Shown: positions 1 through 11,246, numbered from the stretch's first letter. The stretch: 64,000 nt of DNA from Naegleria lovaniensis (GCF_003324165.1 NW_025407844.1:248001-312000); one strand, 5' to 3'. Notes: generated from the sequence alone by a model not told the origin. Numbers and translations are program-made.

Positions 1-1256
1 TCTCCAGATCACTGTGATTACTCGAATCGAGTCTATCATTTAATGGAGTATGCACAGAGAAAGGCAGAACTGTTCTTGGAAATTGGTATGTTTGATAAAG
101 CCTTAGAAATCACCAATGAAGTTATTGAAGATCAAGACTTCAAAGGAAAGGATGACTCTCTATTGCTACTCGTTCGAGGATATCTTTATTACTTGGGTCC
201 TTTACATGATTATCGAAAGGCAGTTCTTGATTTTGAGAAGTTGTTGGAGATGGATCCCACGACCTTTGCACGAGATGTTTCCCTGGTTCAGTCCATTGCC
301 TTTTTCTACAGAAATTTATATCATGACTCTCCTCATGTTGAAGAGTATTCCGACAAGGTCATTCATTACTTGAAACTCTTTACAGATCTATGCGTAGAGA
401 AGAAAGTTCCGATCAATGACGTGTTTTGTATGGAACTCGCTTTCATGTTACTGAATAAGCGAAAAGATCATGATCAGGCTCTTTATTACCTCTCTCAGGG
501 AATTGTTGATGATGAAGCTAAACGAGCTCCCAACACGGAAGAATGTGCTCAATACATGTTATTAACCAATCGAGGAAGTTTGTTATTGGATCATTTTGAA
601 AAACCAAAGGAAGCCTCACTCGATTTTGAAAGAGCCATCGCGTTGAACCCGAATAAGAGGTTCATTGCACACTTTTTACTAGGAATGGCTCAAGCTCAAT
701 TGTATCAAGTGGAAAAAGCCATCTCAAGCTTTGAAAAGGTCAAGGAAATCCTATTACCTTACGCTCAACATAATTTGCCAATGAAAGTTCCTCCTGATAC
801 AGAAAAACTCTTCATGGATGGAATCAATTCTATAACTTTACCACGATCGAAAATAGTGCTAAATGGATGTGGCATTTTTTGAAGGGAGCTCCATCCGTCA
901 GTGCTCATGCATTGTTGTTGAATAACTTGTCCACTCAACAAAAGTATTTGGAATGTCTTGAAGTGACCAATTATTTGATTTCAAAAGAACCTCAGAATTT
1001 TGAACATTATGGTAATCGAGCACATGTGTTCAATCGACTCAAACTCCATGAGAGAGCACTCGAAGATTGTAATAAGGCATTGGAATTGAATGAACGAAGT
1101 GAGGTGGCCTATTTCAATCGTGCTGAAGCATTTTGCTATTTAAAAGAATTTGACAAGGCGAAATTGAATTTTGTGCAAGCAGTGAAGATGAATCCACTTC
1201 TTAAAAATCAAGTGTTGAAGATTTGGCCAGATTTTGAAAAACAATCCAATTCATAA
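1..1256 (+). CDS. Tetratricopeptide-repeat (TPR) protein, 5' partial, with one frame change
   Basis: The reading frame is open from base 1, and the first ATG is at 43, so the true start is probably outside the window. Several TPR helix pairs are visible, for example HFLLGMAQAQLYQVEKAI before the frame change and NRAHVFNRLKLHERALE and NRAEAFCYLKEFDKAKL after it. TPRs form protein-protein scaffolds; no partner can be named. The first frame ends at a stop at 882, while the TPR reading continues in another frame, open from 798 to the stop at 1256. The two join smoothly (…KLFMDGINS / FTTIENSAKW…) if one base is missing near the T run at 837-839. No good intron fits: the only phase-compatible donors would remove a well-formed TPR or are poor GT sites. 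An assembly indel is most likely, a real lesion possible. Confidence 0.75.
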
Positions 1257-1914
1257 TTAAAAGTCAAGAATGAATAAACATTGAGGGGACTGATCTAACA
1301 ATGTTATGGAAGGAGATGTCACAATAATCTTGCACTTTATTATTCATATTGAAATTTTTCAAAATGCATGATGTTTTTCGAAATTGCTTTACGAAATGGT
1401 GAAACATGCAATTCAGAAAATCTGTTGGAGTCACAATCACGACGCACCAAGTGATGAACCTCCTAATAAGCCGCATTCTAAGACCTTTTCCAAGCAACGT
1501 ATTCATTTTCCCCTCCCAGTTTTACTTCTTTTCAAAACTCAGTACTGACCTATTGTCCAATTTCGAACTTCACATTCAAATCGATCTTGAACTGTGTGCA
1601 TGTTCACAAGAGAGCACAACAACGTTCAAGGACGACCTTGAAATACCCATCTACGATTTTTGTGTGTGTGAATCAGCCATGCACATCTAAAAATAAATGC
1701 TAAAAATATCGACAGGGGTTTGATACAAAGCCACCGAAACGAGTTTTCTGTGTTGGAACAAAAAAAATCAAAGCTGCATTTTATCATTTCGCTTTTGAAA
1801 AAACTCTTGTACGCATACCTCCTAACTTTTCCGCCGTAACGCATTACATTTTTATTTGAAACGGACTTTCACTGCTAACTGACGAAACCATTGATTTGAG
1901 TAAATATCAACAAC
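1257..1914. other. Intergenic region, nothing recognised
   Basis: About 660 bases between the TPR gene and the PB1 gene. Short open frames occur on both strands, but none has recognisable protein character or a convincing start. No tRNA or repeat was seen. It probably holds the 3' end of the TPR gene and the promoter of the next gene. Confidence 0.5.
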
Positions 1915-2676
1915 ATGTTCCTCCGTACATCATCCCCGCTCATGGAAGAAAAGATCGTTGCAAAGGTTTTTTTCTATGCCAAACAAAAGAAGCAGCAAAA
2001 CTCAGGTGTTTCCGCAAGTGTGGAAGCACCTGGAAATTTATTCAGACTTGAAGAACAACACCAACCACTTAACTCTTCAATGGAATCGACTAAGAAAAAG
2101 TCCTATGATGAAATTAGAAAGATTGTTTTACCTGGATCTTTTGTGGAATTCAACAATCAAGTTATGCTCAGTCTTTCAAGAGATTCAAATGTTTGTGGTA
2201 GCAACAGATGTAGCAACAACATGGATGATCAAGATTGCTCAAGCAGTGCTTCTAAACAATACCTCAGTGATCATACTCCAATGTCTATTATTAACTCTTC
2301 AAAGAAGAATTTTGGAGTTACATTTAAATATCAAAGTGGAGATGAATGGATCAATTTCGCAAGTGAGGACGAGTATCAAAAAGCATTGTTGGTTGCAAAA
2401 CAACAAAAGTCGCTCAGAGTTAAAGTTTACTACAAGAAGCACTTGTTTAAGAGCGCAGCTCACAGAGCTAGTCGTCACGAAAAGATCCAAAAACAACAAC
2501 AACCTGTCAACCACACTTTTACCATCTCTGTGGATTTCCAAGATTTGCAAAAATTGTTGCGTGAGTCTGCTCAATCTGATGAAACCATCAATGCCCACAG
2601 CACTGGTTCAGCAAGCGAAAATATGTTCGCATTCTGGGATAATGCTGAATCAGCTTCCGTTGAGATTCAAGCTTAA
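1915..2676 (+). CDS. PB1-domain protein
   Basis: A 253-residue protein. Residues about 130-170 form a PB1-type ubiquitin-like fold: the segment starting VTFKYQSGDEWINFASEDEY has the beta strand, the acidic OPCA-like turn and the helix, and ends in a basic strand (LRVKVYYKK). PB1 domains mediate head-to-tail protein interaction in signalling and autophagy adaptors. No zinc finger, kinase or UBA domain accompanies it, so the role is unknown. The rest is polar and low in complexity. A second ATG ten codons downstream (MEEKIVAKV) is an alternative start. The 3' end faces the SET gene on the other strand. Confidence 0.7.
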   Translation: MFLRTSSPLMEEKIVAKVFFYAKQKKQQNSGVSASVEAPGNLFRLEEQHQPLNSSMESTKKKSYDEIRKIVLPGSFVEFNNQVMLSLSRDSNVCGSNRCSNNMDDQDCSSSASKQYLSDHTPMSIINSSKKNFGVTFKYQSGDEWINFASEDEYQKALLVAKQQKSLRVKVYYKKHLFKSAAHRASRHEKIQKQQQPVNHTFTISVDFQDLQKLLRESAQSDETINAHSTGSASENMFAFWDNAESASVEIQA

Positions 2677-2884
2677 ACCATTCGCAGCAACAGGCAACGC
2701 AACAACACAAGCTATTGATCTAATAAACGCCCATCCCATATGGTTTGGTTCGTAAATATCACAACTGAGAGCAATCAATTGACCTGTGGTGAATTGTGAG
2801 ATGGCAGCAACGCATTTCACACGAATTTGCACTTTCATTTTGATCTTCACCAATGTCTTGTATCAATCAATTTGGATGTTGACT

Positions 2885-4249
2885 TCAATCTGTTTCAGAA
2901 ACGTGAGTGAATGGGAGAAAGCCTCTGCATCTTGATGATCCGCAATAGCATTTGGTGGTTGAGAGCGATTCTTTGGTAGATCCGCCAGACGTACCCATGA
3001 CACTACCGTAATCGAAAGTAAGCTCTATGTTTGCCTCAATGTCGTTTAAGGCAAAGAAGCACACCCTGGGTATTTGTGACGAAACATCATCGCCCCCTAA
3101 TGTTCGTATGGTTCTCCATGTCAAATTTGGTTCACAACTGTGGTTGAGAAAGCGTGAAATGTTGCCCTTTCTGGAAGCGTCAATGTTTACTCTTTGCTTA
3201 ATGTTTGTTACCTTCTCTGTTGAACTTTTGTTTGTACAAAAATGTTCTTCCACAATCAATAAATACGTGTGACTCTTGTTGATCTTGCTGTTCATATCAT
3301 TGATTTGCTTCGTACTGTCGTTTTCGTCCTTATGATCACGTCCACTCCGTAAGAGCGTATTAGCCTCCTCATCACTCAAAATCTCTCCAATATATTCGCA
3401 AATAAATTCACCTTTTAAAATTCGTCTTTTGCATTTCACTCCCAAACCAATTTTGAGATTTTTCAGAAATAAATACAAGTCCATTGGTACACTTCCATTG
3501 TAGTTGAAAGGAAGTATTCTATTTCTACAAGTGTTGGGATTGCATTCACAGTTGTCATTGCATTCATAAATTGGATAATTATATTCCAAGTTGAGTGTAG
3601 AATTATAATTACGAAAGTGCATTCCACAGTATAGATTCCTTGCAAAACAACTACATGTTGTCGTTCCACAACATTGTGAAATTTTCATATCTCCGGGTTC
3701 AATATTCACTTTTCTACACTCACAACGAAAATCACAATTGTTGTCATCCTCATCGGCGCTAGAATTCCATTCTTCCGAGTTTACACTTTCATTATTATTC
3801 AAAATCTCATCACTAATAATACTGTCAACAATATAAGTAAATGAATTGTATAATTCTCGAATCAACCATTCACTACAACTCTCTTCCTTAAAATTCATTG
3901 TGTTATTATTAACGCAAGTTCTTACGATTTGATCATTAGAAGTTGCGTTAGCTACCAATCCAACAACCTTCGTATCAGAATCATAATTCTCAATATGATG
4001 CTCACCATACTCATCCCTTACTTTCAGTAGAGGACATTTCGTAGTGGGATCCGATTTTACATCATCATCATCATTACAAATCATCCATTCAATCTTTCTC
4101 TCCTCCACTCCTAACGAAATATCCACCTTCTCAAAAATTAATCTTCTCCATCTCGAGCAAACCCGAGAGGCCACATAAATCTGATCGCTCTCACAGTACT
4201 TTTTGAATATTTGCGCCAACACAGTCTCATCCACAAGATGAATGAACAT
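2885..4249 (-). CDS. F-box-like / pre-SET-SET-post-SET histone lysine methyltransferase
   Basis: A 454-residue protein from the ATG at 4249, which is preceded by an A run; the frame upstream is open but has no ATG before a stop, so an upstream exon is possible. The first ~45 residues resemble an F-box (ETVLAQIFKKY…ASRVCSRWRRLIFEK). A pre-SET cysteine cluster follows (CECRKVN, CCGTTTCSC, CNDNCECNPNTC), then a complete SET domain: GLGVKCKRRILKGEFICEYIG, the cofactor/catalytic motif NISRFLNHSCEPN, and ELTFDYG. It ends with a post-SET CYCGSSRCRG zinc motif. This set of Cys domains is typical of SUV39/G9a-type H3K9 methyltransferases, so a role in heterochromatin is inferred. A polar insertion sits inside the SET domain. 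F-box plus SET is an unusual pairing. Confidence 0.88.
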   Translation of the reverse strand: MFIHLVDETVLAQIFKKYCESDQIYVASRVCSRWRRLIFEKVDISLGVEERKIEWMICNDDDDVKSDPTTKCPLLKVRDEYGEHHIENYDSDTKVVGLVANATSNDQIVRTCVNNNTMNFKEESCSEWLIRELYNSFTYIVDSIISDEILNNNESVNSEEWNSSADEDDNNCDFRCECRKVNIEPGDMKISQCCGTTTCSCFARNLYCGMHFRNYNSTLNLEYNYPIYECNDNCECNPNTCRNRILPFNYNGSVPMDLYLFLKNLKIGLGVKCKRRILKGEFICEYIGEILSDEEANTLLRSGRDHKDENDSTKQINDMNSKINKSHTYLLIVEEHFCTNKSSTEKVTNIKQRVNIDASRKGNISRFLNHSCEPNLTWRTIRTLGGDDVSSQIPRVCFFALNDIEANIELTFDYGSVMGTSGGSTKESLSTTKCYCGSSRCRGFLPFTHVSETD

Positions 4250-5123
4250 TTTTTTTAGGGCTTCAACCGGAACCAAACATTCGTTCTTAATTGTTCTCAA
4301 TTCCTTTTCGACTCGGGCTGAAGTTACAAATCCGAGAGTTCAATGAAAAGGGTGGTATCCAAAAGCATGGAAGTCCAATGATTTTTCTGCATCATGTTCA
4401 ATCAGATCTAAACGCCTTTGACCGTTGTGGATAGATCATATAATCCACGCCCATAATATAGAAGTTTGAATTACCTTAATGGGAAAAAACAACTTTGAAA
4501 AGGAATACCCGATGATCTCGCATCAATATAAACTCCATCGGTGTTGTGGACGACGCTCTTCTTTGACCCACACAATTGAATGAAGGTTTCATCTGTAAAA
4601 TTAAATCTTTTAAAAAAAAAGCCAAGAATTGCTTTCGTCTCTTCTGCTACAGAGTATAACGTAACTTTTATCATCACTGTTCTCTTCGCTGGGATAGTAA
4701 TTTGTAAAGTAAAGGAGAGAAGAACCAATTTCTAGAGCCCGAGTTGAAAAGTAAGCTATAGACGTCCTTTCAACACTTAGTCGCAGTGCTTTGGCTAGCC
4801 ATCTTGGTAATTTGAAGCAAGTGAGTACTCCGAACGAAAATTGTTGAATTTGGAAATACTGAACGTGGTACAGGTAGTGAGCACGGGAAGTCTTTTGGTT
4901 CCACGTAGGTTTTTCAAAAAGATTCTTTCCAAAGAATATTCTTCAAATTGCAAAGACAGAATATTCTCAAGCATTCCACCATTCAGAAAATAATATTCCA
5001 ACATTGATTGGAGACTCCTCTTTTAGAGATTTCCGTGATAGTGTGTTTGCATTCAACATTCCTCGCTTCTCTACTGGTAACGGAATTTCACAATAGTTTG
5101 TTTACTTTCGGAAGAGAGACTGG
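4250..5123. other. Intergenic region with two short minus-strand open stretches
   Basis: Upstream of both the SET gene (minus) and the PAS gene (plus), so a bidirectional promoter is expected. Two minus-strand frames lie at about 4471-4728 and 4795-5004; the second has a leucine-rich character (MLEYYFLNGG…). Neither splices in phase onto the SET frame with the donor and acceptor I could find. They could be a decayed gene or chance. Confidence 0.35.
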
Positions 5124-6181
5124 ATGAACAAGTCTGGAGATTTCAACAGCAACAACAGCGGTGCAAGTAGTAGTGCTTCAAGATCGTCGTCCTCTTCGGG
5201 ATTTCAACAGCAAGTTTACTTGGCAACCAATCAACATATGCCATCATCAGGATCGTCAACACCAAGTTTCATTTCCGGGCAAGAACAAAATTTGAATGAA
5301 AAATCGAATTTAGTTTTGCAAGCGCTCATACAGCAATCATTAGGTCAGCAACAACAAACATCTCACAGCACAACTCCTCCACTTCCTTCCTCATTCCAAA
5401 ATTTTGTCTCTCCTCAACAACAGTCTCCCACTCTCTTCAGCAATCCATCCAACATGCTGCATCAATCCTTCTCAAATCCATTTTTCTTTCAACAATCGAC
5501 TCCACAACAAACAACAAGAATTTCACCAAATGCTAATACCCTTAACAACCATGCAGTGTTGGCTACTCAACTTCAAAATTTGGAGCGAGAGAATCAACTC
5601 TTAAAACAAGAAAATCAACAATTGAAGAATGAGTTTTTTGAATTTGTAAATACTTTTTTGGAGTTTAAGAATTGTTTCCTTGGACGTAAAAGTACAGGGT
5701 TAGGAGTAATTATCACAAGTGGTGACACTGGTAAAATTCTTACAGCAAATAGTTGTGTGATTGAGACCTTGGGATATAAGGATCTTGAACATTTCAAGAG
5801 TTGTGTCTCTAAGTGGAGTGATGTAGTGATACAGGAAGACAGGCAGCGAGTCTTTGCCACTTTTTTACAATCAGCTCTTTCAAACACTGATAATTGCTTC
5901 ATTATTTTCAGAGCTAAGAGATTTGATGGTAAAATTATTACACTCTCGTCAAATCATGTAGTTTCCTACGACAATGGTGGTGAAAATCCCTTTTTTCCAT
6001 GTCATTTTTCAAGCAAGTGGACGACAATCAGATTGACCTTGTTACAGGTGATCACCTTACCTCAACGACAGGAAATTCCTCTACGCAGCAGCAACAGCCA
6101 CAATCGTCCACAGATCATCCATCTTCCTCTAAGCCACCTTTTCTTGTGCCTTACAACCCTAATGCCAACCATAGCCTGTAA
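5124..6181 (+). CDS. Leucine-zipper and PAS-domain protein with one frame change
   Basis: The N-terminal ~150 residues are S/Q/N-rich. A leucine-zipper-like coiled coil follows at about 150-180 (LQNLERENQLLKQENQQLK) with no basic DNA-binding region before it. A PAS domain lies at about 187-295 (GLGVIITSGDTGKIL, ETLGYKDLEHF, DDVV-type loop, FRAKRFDGKIITL). Such LZ-PAS proteins occur in transcription regulators, which is a guess here. After …NGGENPFF the frame runs into a different, less plausible tail ending at 6260. The frame beginning at 5999 gives a better last PAS strand and a Q/S-rich tail ending at 6181. One T missing from the T6 run at 5990-5995 would join them. A 38-42 nt intron (about 5976/5980-6017) is an alternative but would delete the last PAS strand. 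Confidence 0.7.
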
Positions 6182-6323
6182 AACGAATATAATTTATTAT
6201 TTCATAATTTATACAGAGGAATACCCCTTTCGAAATAATAATAAACATCACATTTCGTGAGTATTCATTGTTTCCACCTATTTGATAGTACACACATGAT
6301 AAATCCATCGTGTCGACAAAAAA

Positions 6324-8866
6324 ATGAAGAAATCAACAACAGCGTGGACAGACGTGACTGATTTATTGCGTAAAACTACTGAGCAATATTGTTCCGAGGG
6401 TGAAATGTTACACGGCCCCGGATTCAATTTACATGATGTTTTGAGCGTTACAGAGATTGGAGATCCCAAGATGGATACATTTTTGAATGGACCTAACAAG
6501 GAATATGTTTATTGGCCAAAAGATCGATTTCTGGAAGGTCTCATGAAACCAGTGAATGAACTAAATTTAAAACAGATAATATACATGATGGATGAATTAA
6601 TATGTGCAGTGGTAAGTGAGAACAGACTTTTACATCCGAATCCGGAAATAATTATTTATCATCATCGCACTATTATTTGTTAAAAATTCGAAATACAAAT
6701 TCAAATGAATATTGAACGAATTCTAACTCTCAATCGCACAAAATTCACACGAACACTCTAGTTCACATGGTATGAGGGATGGACTTTGGCACAAACCCTA
6801 TTAACATGTGAATATCTTCATCATTTGCAACATTTGGAACAACACAGCGACTATTCCGACCCAAATAACATTGTTAAATATTTTCACGCTTTTTGTAATG
6901 GAATTTTGTTGCTTAAAACTAAGGTGGAATACGTCATGGCAAGAACATCTTGCAGAGAAAGTGAAGAGTTTTCATATGACTCTTGTGGATTTCCAGAAGT
7001 TCAATTAATGGAGAGCGAAACAAACGTGATGGAGAGATTTGACAAGTTAGAGACCGAACTTTCAAATCGTGTGAGTTTTCTTACTGGAAAGCAAACCACT
7101 CAATCATTTGAACTCTTTCAAGGAGATAAATTGTTGGAAGAGGCCATAACCAATGCTATTCTTTCTAGAATTTCATTTATTAAGGTAGGTGTATCATTTT
7201 GAAATTTGTGATGAAATTCTTCATGTAATCATGCTACTATTTTTCAAATTCACAGAATTTCATTCTCGTTCATGGATGTCTAAGCTCTGTCACGTCACCA
7301 CAAGTGAACAATTGCAAGAAATCCATTACCACTTGCCTTACCTTGTTAAAGTCAATTAAGGAAGAACGAGAAGCTTTAGAAATTGAAAATCACAATATTG
7401 GTTTCGATAAGCATATTGCTCTCCTTGCTAGCTTTACATCTCCTTTGAAGCCCATCGAATTATTTAGTTTTGATATTTCATATGATGCTGCAACAGCCTT
7501 TTTAAACGAGATGAATCACATTTTGGGAGTCCGACAATGTCAAAATCTGAACCAGCTGATTCATTTCTACAAACTTTTTTCATTCCAAAATCAGAACAAC
7601 TCTGTTGTGTCGAGAGCATATCTATTCTATATTACATTTTCAGATGATATGATTTTTGGAAAGTACAAACTCTCAACATGGATTGAAAAGCATCTAGAAA
7701 CAGAGATTATTTCAATTACTGATAAGCATCTTCAAGAAATGAAAAAGCAAGCTAAAAAGCCAGAGCCATTATACCAAGAATGGATCACTGCCTTGTCATA
7801 TTTGATTCTCAAGCTGTTAAATGGTTATACCCATAACAAGTCACGATTGAGAAGAGTTCTTGCAAATCTCATTCCTGATCTAGGAACAGCTGAACAAAGA
7901 TCTGAATTAATTGATGTAACATGGCTCAATATTGATGTTCGTAATCATGAGCTCGTTAGAAAGAGTGATTACATGTTTTCATTTTCTCTCTTCATGATTG
8001 ATTTTATTTGTGAAATTATGCACCAGTATTTGTTGCTTGGATTTGAATTGGACTTGTATCACCATTCTGAACTTGTACAAGTTGCATGGTATATTGATTA
8101 TATTACGAAAATTAGATCCATGAACATGAATAATCTCTATGCAAAGAAAAAGAAGACTGCTGGAGCTCCATTGAATAGATACCAATTATACTCCAAGTTA
8201 ACATCAGAAGTTCACAATCTTTACTATCGAGGACTTTGTAGAGTAAGTTGTTTCAATTTCCATGAATTTACAACTACTTATACACAATTGTGAAATTCAT
8301 TATTCAATTCCACACAAATCTACAACCCACACATTACTCAAATAATCACCAATTAATCTCATCACAATTAGTTCATTCTCGCAATCAATAAGAAAGGTCT
8401 CTATACCAACATGAGTGCTGAAAAGGAATATCCACTGGCATCTGACGAACTTATTTTCACAAACAGATTCAAACCATTCTATTCCACCAATCAACCTCCT
8501 CCAGTGACTTTTGAACATTATTTGATTGCGAACAACTTGACTCATGTCTCTGAAAAAGATTTATTCGACTCTGCCAAAGATCATTTCGATGCTGCTGTGA
8601 AAGCAGTTGATACCATCTTGCAACAAGATATCAAATTAGCACCCTACGAAAAACAACATTTGGAATGGATTCAAAAATCAGCAAAAACCAATTCAGTCTC
8701 AGTATTTGTCTTTTCCAAACATCCACCTGTGACCTCCAGTAGTAGTAGTAGTAGTTCTGATACGACTCCTTCTCCTCAACCACACATCATGCCTATTTAT
8801 GACTTGTCTGTGAGCAAATATTACCCAGTGCTGAAACCACCAAAGAAAGAGGTCACAAAAAAGTGA
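6324..8866 (+). CDS. NAA35: N-alpha-acetyltransferase 35, NatC auxiliary subunit (Mak10-like)
   Basis: Four exons: 6324-6611, 6762-7184, 7256-8242 and 8372-8866, all joined in phase 0 at GTAAGT/GTAGGT donors, giving 730 residues, the usual length for the family. Exon 1 carries the Mak10 signature (SVTEIGDPKMD) and exon 2 starts FTWYEGWTLAQTLLTCEYLH, the most conserved Mak10 block. The product is expected to anchor the NatC complex (with Naa30 and Naa38) to ribosomes and acetylate nascent Met-hydrophobic N-termini. The C-terminal end is S- and basic-rich (poly-Ser run at about 8735-8755) and looks lineage-specific. The start is fixed by ATG after an A run. Confidence in the splice sites is high because every junction restores conserved sequence. 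Confidence 0.93.
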
Positions 8867-9149
8867 ATTCATCATCATGGGAACAACAATAAACTTCAAT
8901 GTCTCTTCATGTCATTTGCAACTAAGTTTTCATAAGAAGTGCAAATGACCTTGGTTTCATTGTTCGAACAAATCATGCGCCGGATTTGTTTGCCCTAAAT
9001 CCAGTATGCATCTGTCACCTGTTCGCAAAAACGACTTTTCAATTTTGAAAACAAAATCTGCAAGTTTGCGACACGCACTCCATTTACTGCACTCAAACTC
9101 CCAACAACAAATCATCATCATCACACTCTCTTCTCTCTTCATAAACACA

Positions 9150-9431
9150 ATGTCAACCTCTTCCACAAGTACTGATCAATCACAACAACAACCACAACAA
9201 CAACAATCACAACATTTAGAAGTCATTCGCACAGAAACAGCCACTTACAGTAGTCCACAAATTAACAAATTCAAAGAACAAGACAATGTCGACGATGCGG
9301 AAATGTTTTCAGATTTTGACATGAATTCAGCCAAGTATCGTGGTCATCACTACAGAGATCCATCCAATATTGCTGCTTTGCAGGAATTGGAAGATTGGTC
9401 AGAATTTGATCAACAACATAATGACCAATAA
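9150..9431 (+). CDS. Small acidic hypothetical protein (93 aa)
   Basis: Begins at the ATG after ACACA at 9150 (MSTSSTSTDQ). The frame is open upstream to an ATG at 9006, but that extension looks like untranslated sequence. A Gln-rich stretch (about residues 10-22) is followed by an acidic, aromatic tail with NKFKEQDNVDDAEMFSDFDM and ALQELEDWSEFDQQ, suggestive of a short interaction peptide or disordered regulator. I do not recognise a family. No signal peptide or membrane segment. Confidence 0.55.
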   Translation: MSTSSTSTDQSQQQPQQQQSQHLEVIRTETATYSSPQINKFKEQDNVDDAEMFSDFDMNSAKYRGHHYRDPSNIAALQELEDWSEFDQQHNDQ

Positions 9432-9886
9432 TGTGATTGTTATGATGTTCATGTCATTCAATAATTTTTATAATCATTTATTATTATTATTAATAGTATC
9501 CATATAATAGTTTCGATCGATTTAAATTCAGTCAACTCTCTCTGTAATATTCCTTTTGAAGTCACGCACACACACTCATACTCTCGCTCTTTCCATATAG
9601 TTATTATTTAACTCAACAACAACAATTCTTTTTCAATGATGACCAATTGATACACACACACGAGTTTATGAATTTAGTATTCGTGTGGTTGTTGTTGATA
9701 TTCGTTATTATTATTCATTCGGCAGAGAACGAAGAGAGAGTTTCGTGATGTTCAATTGTCAAATTTCCAAAAACAACAATTCCAATTTCCATATCCTCAT
9801 TCTCACAACAACAACAACAAGACAATAAACATGTCTGTTGACCACAATTTCTGTATTTGACATCCTTTGATTCATTCACTGAAAAA
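9432..9886. other. Intergenic region with simple repeats
   Basis: About 450 bases with TTATTATTATT, CACACACAC and CAACAACAA tracts. No gene or RNA recognised. The frame before 9887 is open but starts at TTG, so the ATG at 9887 is taken as the start of the next gene. Confidence 0.5.
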
Positions 9887-11176
9887 ATGATCGTTGAAGA
9901 CGACTCGGCTAAGGACAACCATCATCGTAACACACGAAATGTCACCATGGACGTGGTTGGTCGTTCTTTCGAATCATTGGATGAAATTACTTTACAATCT
10001 CCTCAAAATGATGAACAAGCAGATGATTTAAATTCGAACCATGATATACAACAACAAGTCAACAACAATCCGTATGATTGGAATTATTTCAAAAATCGTT
10101 TAAAAATCATGGGAATTTCATTATTGTTTTTTCTAATTGTGAATGTTCTCTTGTTAATGGTATTATATTTTTCAATACCTCGATGCATTGTTTTGGGATT
10201 TGACTTGCATTTGGATACTTTGATTTGGTATTTTTGTTTATTAATTGAAGGATTTTTCTATGTTTCGAATGTGACTGAAGAGAGATGTTTACGAAAATTA
10301 AGACAACAAATTTCTTCTTGTTGTTCAGAAGAAGAGCAAGAACAGGAATGTGCTCCTTCACCTCCTTCATTCCAACAAGTTCATCATGAACTGAAACATT
10401 TCACAATGATGGAAATGACTCTCCGTGATTACATGAAACACTTTTTTCAACAATTATTCAAAGCATTTCGAATGAAAGATTTTTCACAATTTTCAGATTA
10501 TTACTTGCAAGATCGAGAGGGAACTATTAAGGAGCTCTTGAATTTACTTTCACCTAGATGTTTCAAATTATTGGAAGACTCTTCCAAGAATGGAATTTCG
10601 ACAAGTTTTGGTTCAAATTTATTTATCTACTTTCCATTGTTTTTAGTGTCGATTGTGCATTGTTTGGAAACAAACACTCAATCGACTTTGTTTGAATATT
10701 TGCTTTGTAATGGATTATTTGGAGTTGCTTTTTACATTGGTTTACAATTTACCTATTTAGACAAAATAGAGCCACTTCAAAAATTTGGCGACACTATTGT
10801 CAACTCGACCCGATGGAAAGAAATAGCATTTTGGGAATGGATTGGATTAATTATGACTGGATTAGCTGTTATTACTCTCATTCTATTACAATTATTCATG
10901 TTTTTCACACAACTCGGACCACATATTTTACTAAGTTTTATCATTGGATATTTGCTAGTAGTGACAATACTCGCCATACTCTATCTTTCTCATTTCAGAA
11001 AAACTCACTACCTCCACATGCATCATTATTTTCTCGTTGCTCTACTCATTCCAATGTTGAGAATTCGAAATGTTTTTCTAATTGGCGTCATTGCTTGTGG
11101 TATTTGTTTGGGAGTGTATTGTGAAGGAATTACACGTTGGGGTATGCACGGAGTGTTCATTAGGAAGAGAACTTGA
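9887..11176 (+). CDS. Multi-pass membrane protein, family unknown
   Basis: A 429-residue protein starting MIVEDDSAKDN after an A run. The first ~75 residues are acidic and polar. Two hydrophobic helices follow at about 90-150 (ISLLFFLIVNVLLLMVLYF and LDTLIWYFCLLIEGFFYV). A polar cytosolic or lumenal loop of ~110 residues separates them from a C-terminal block of about six helices (FIYFPLFLVSIVHCL, LFGVAFYIGLQFTYL, WIGLIMTGLAVITLILLQL, ILLSFIIGYLLVVTILAIL and two near the end). The C-terminus is basic (FIRKRT). I do not recognise the family; transporter-like topology is all that can be said. Confidence 0.7.
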   Translation: MIVEDDSAKDNHHRNTRNVTMDVVGRSFESLDEITLQSPQNDEQADDLNSNHDIQQQVNNNPYDWNYFKNRLKIMGISLLFFLIVNVLLLMVLYFSIPRCIVLGFDLHLDTLIWYFCLLIEGFFYVSNVTEERCLRKLRQQISSCCSEEEQEQECAPSPPSFQQVHHELKHFTMMEMTLRDYMKHFFQQLFKAFRMKDFSQFSDYYLQDREGTIKELLNLLSPRCFKLLEDSSKNGISTSFGSNLFIYFPLFLVSIVHCLETNTQSTLFEYLLCNGLFGVAFYIGLQFTYLDKIEPLQKFGDTIVNSTRWKEIAFWEWIGLIMTGLAVITLILLQLFMFFTQLGPHILLSFIIGYLLVVTILAILYLSHFRKTHYLHMHHYFLVALLIPMLRIRNVFLIGVIACGICLGVYCEGITRWGMHGVFIRKRT

Positions 11177-11246
11177 ATTTCAGTTGTATCTTCCCGCCCA
11201 AACTAAACGTTAATCACAAAAAAAATTTCACAACTACTACCACGCG

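Noticed and set aside
1406-1844. Open frames on both strands in the spacer (1406-1690 plus, 1626-1844 minus)
   Set aside because: They overlap each other antisense and have no domain character, no start context and no exon partner.
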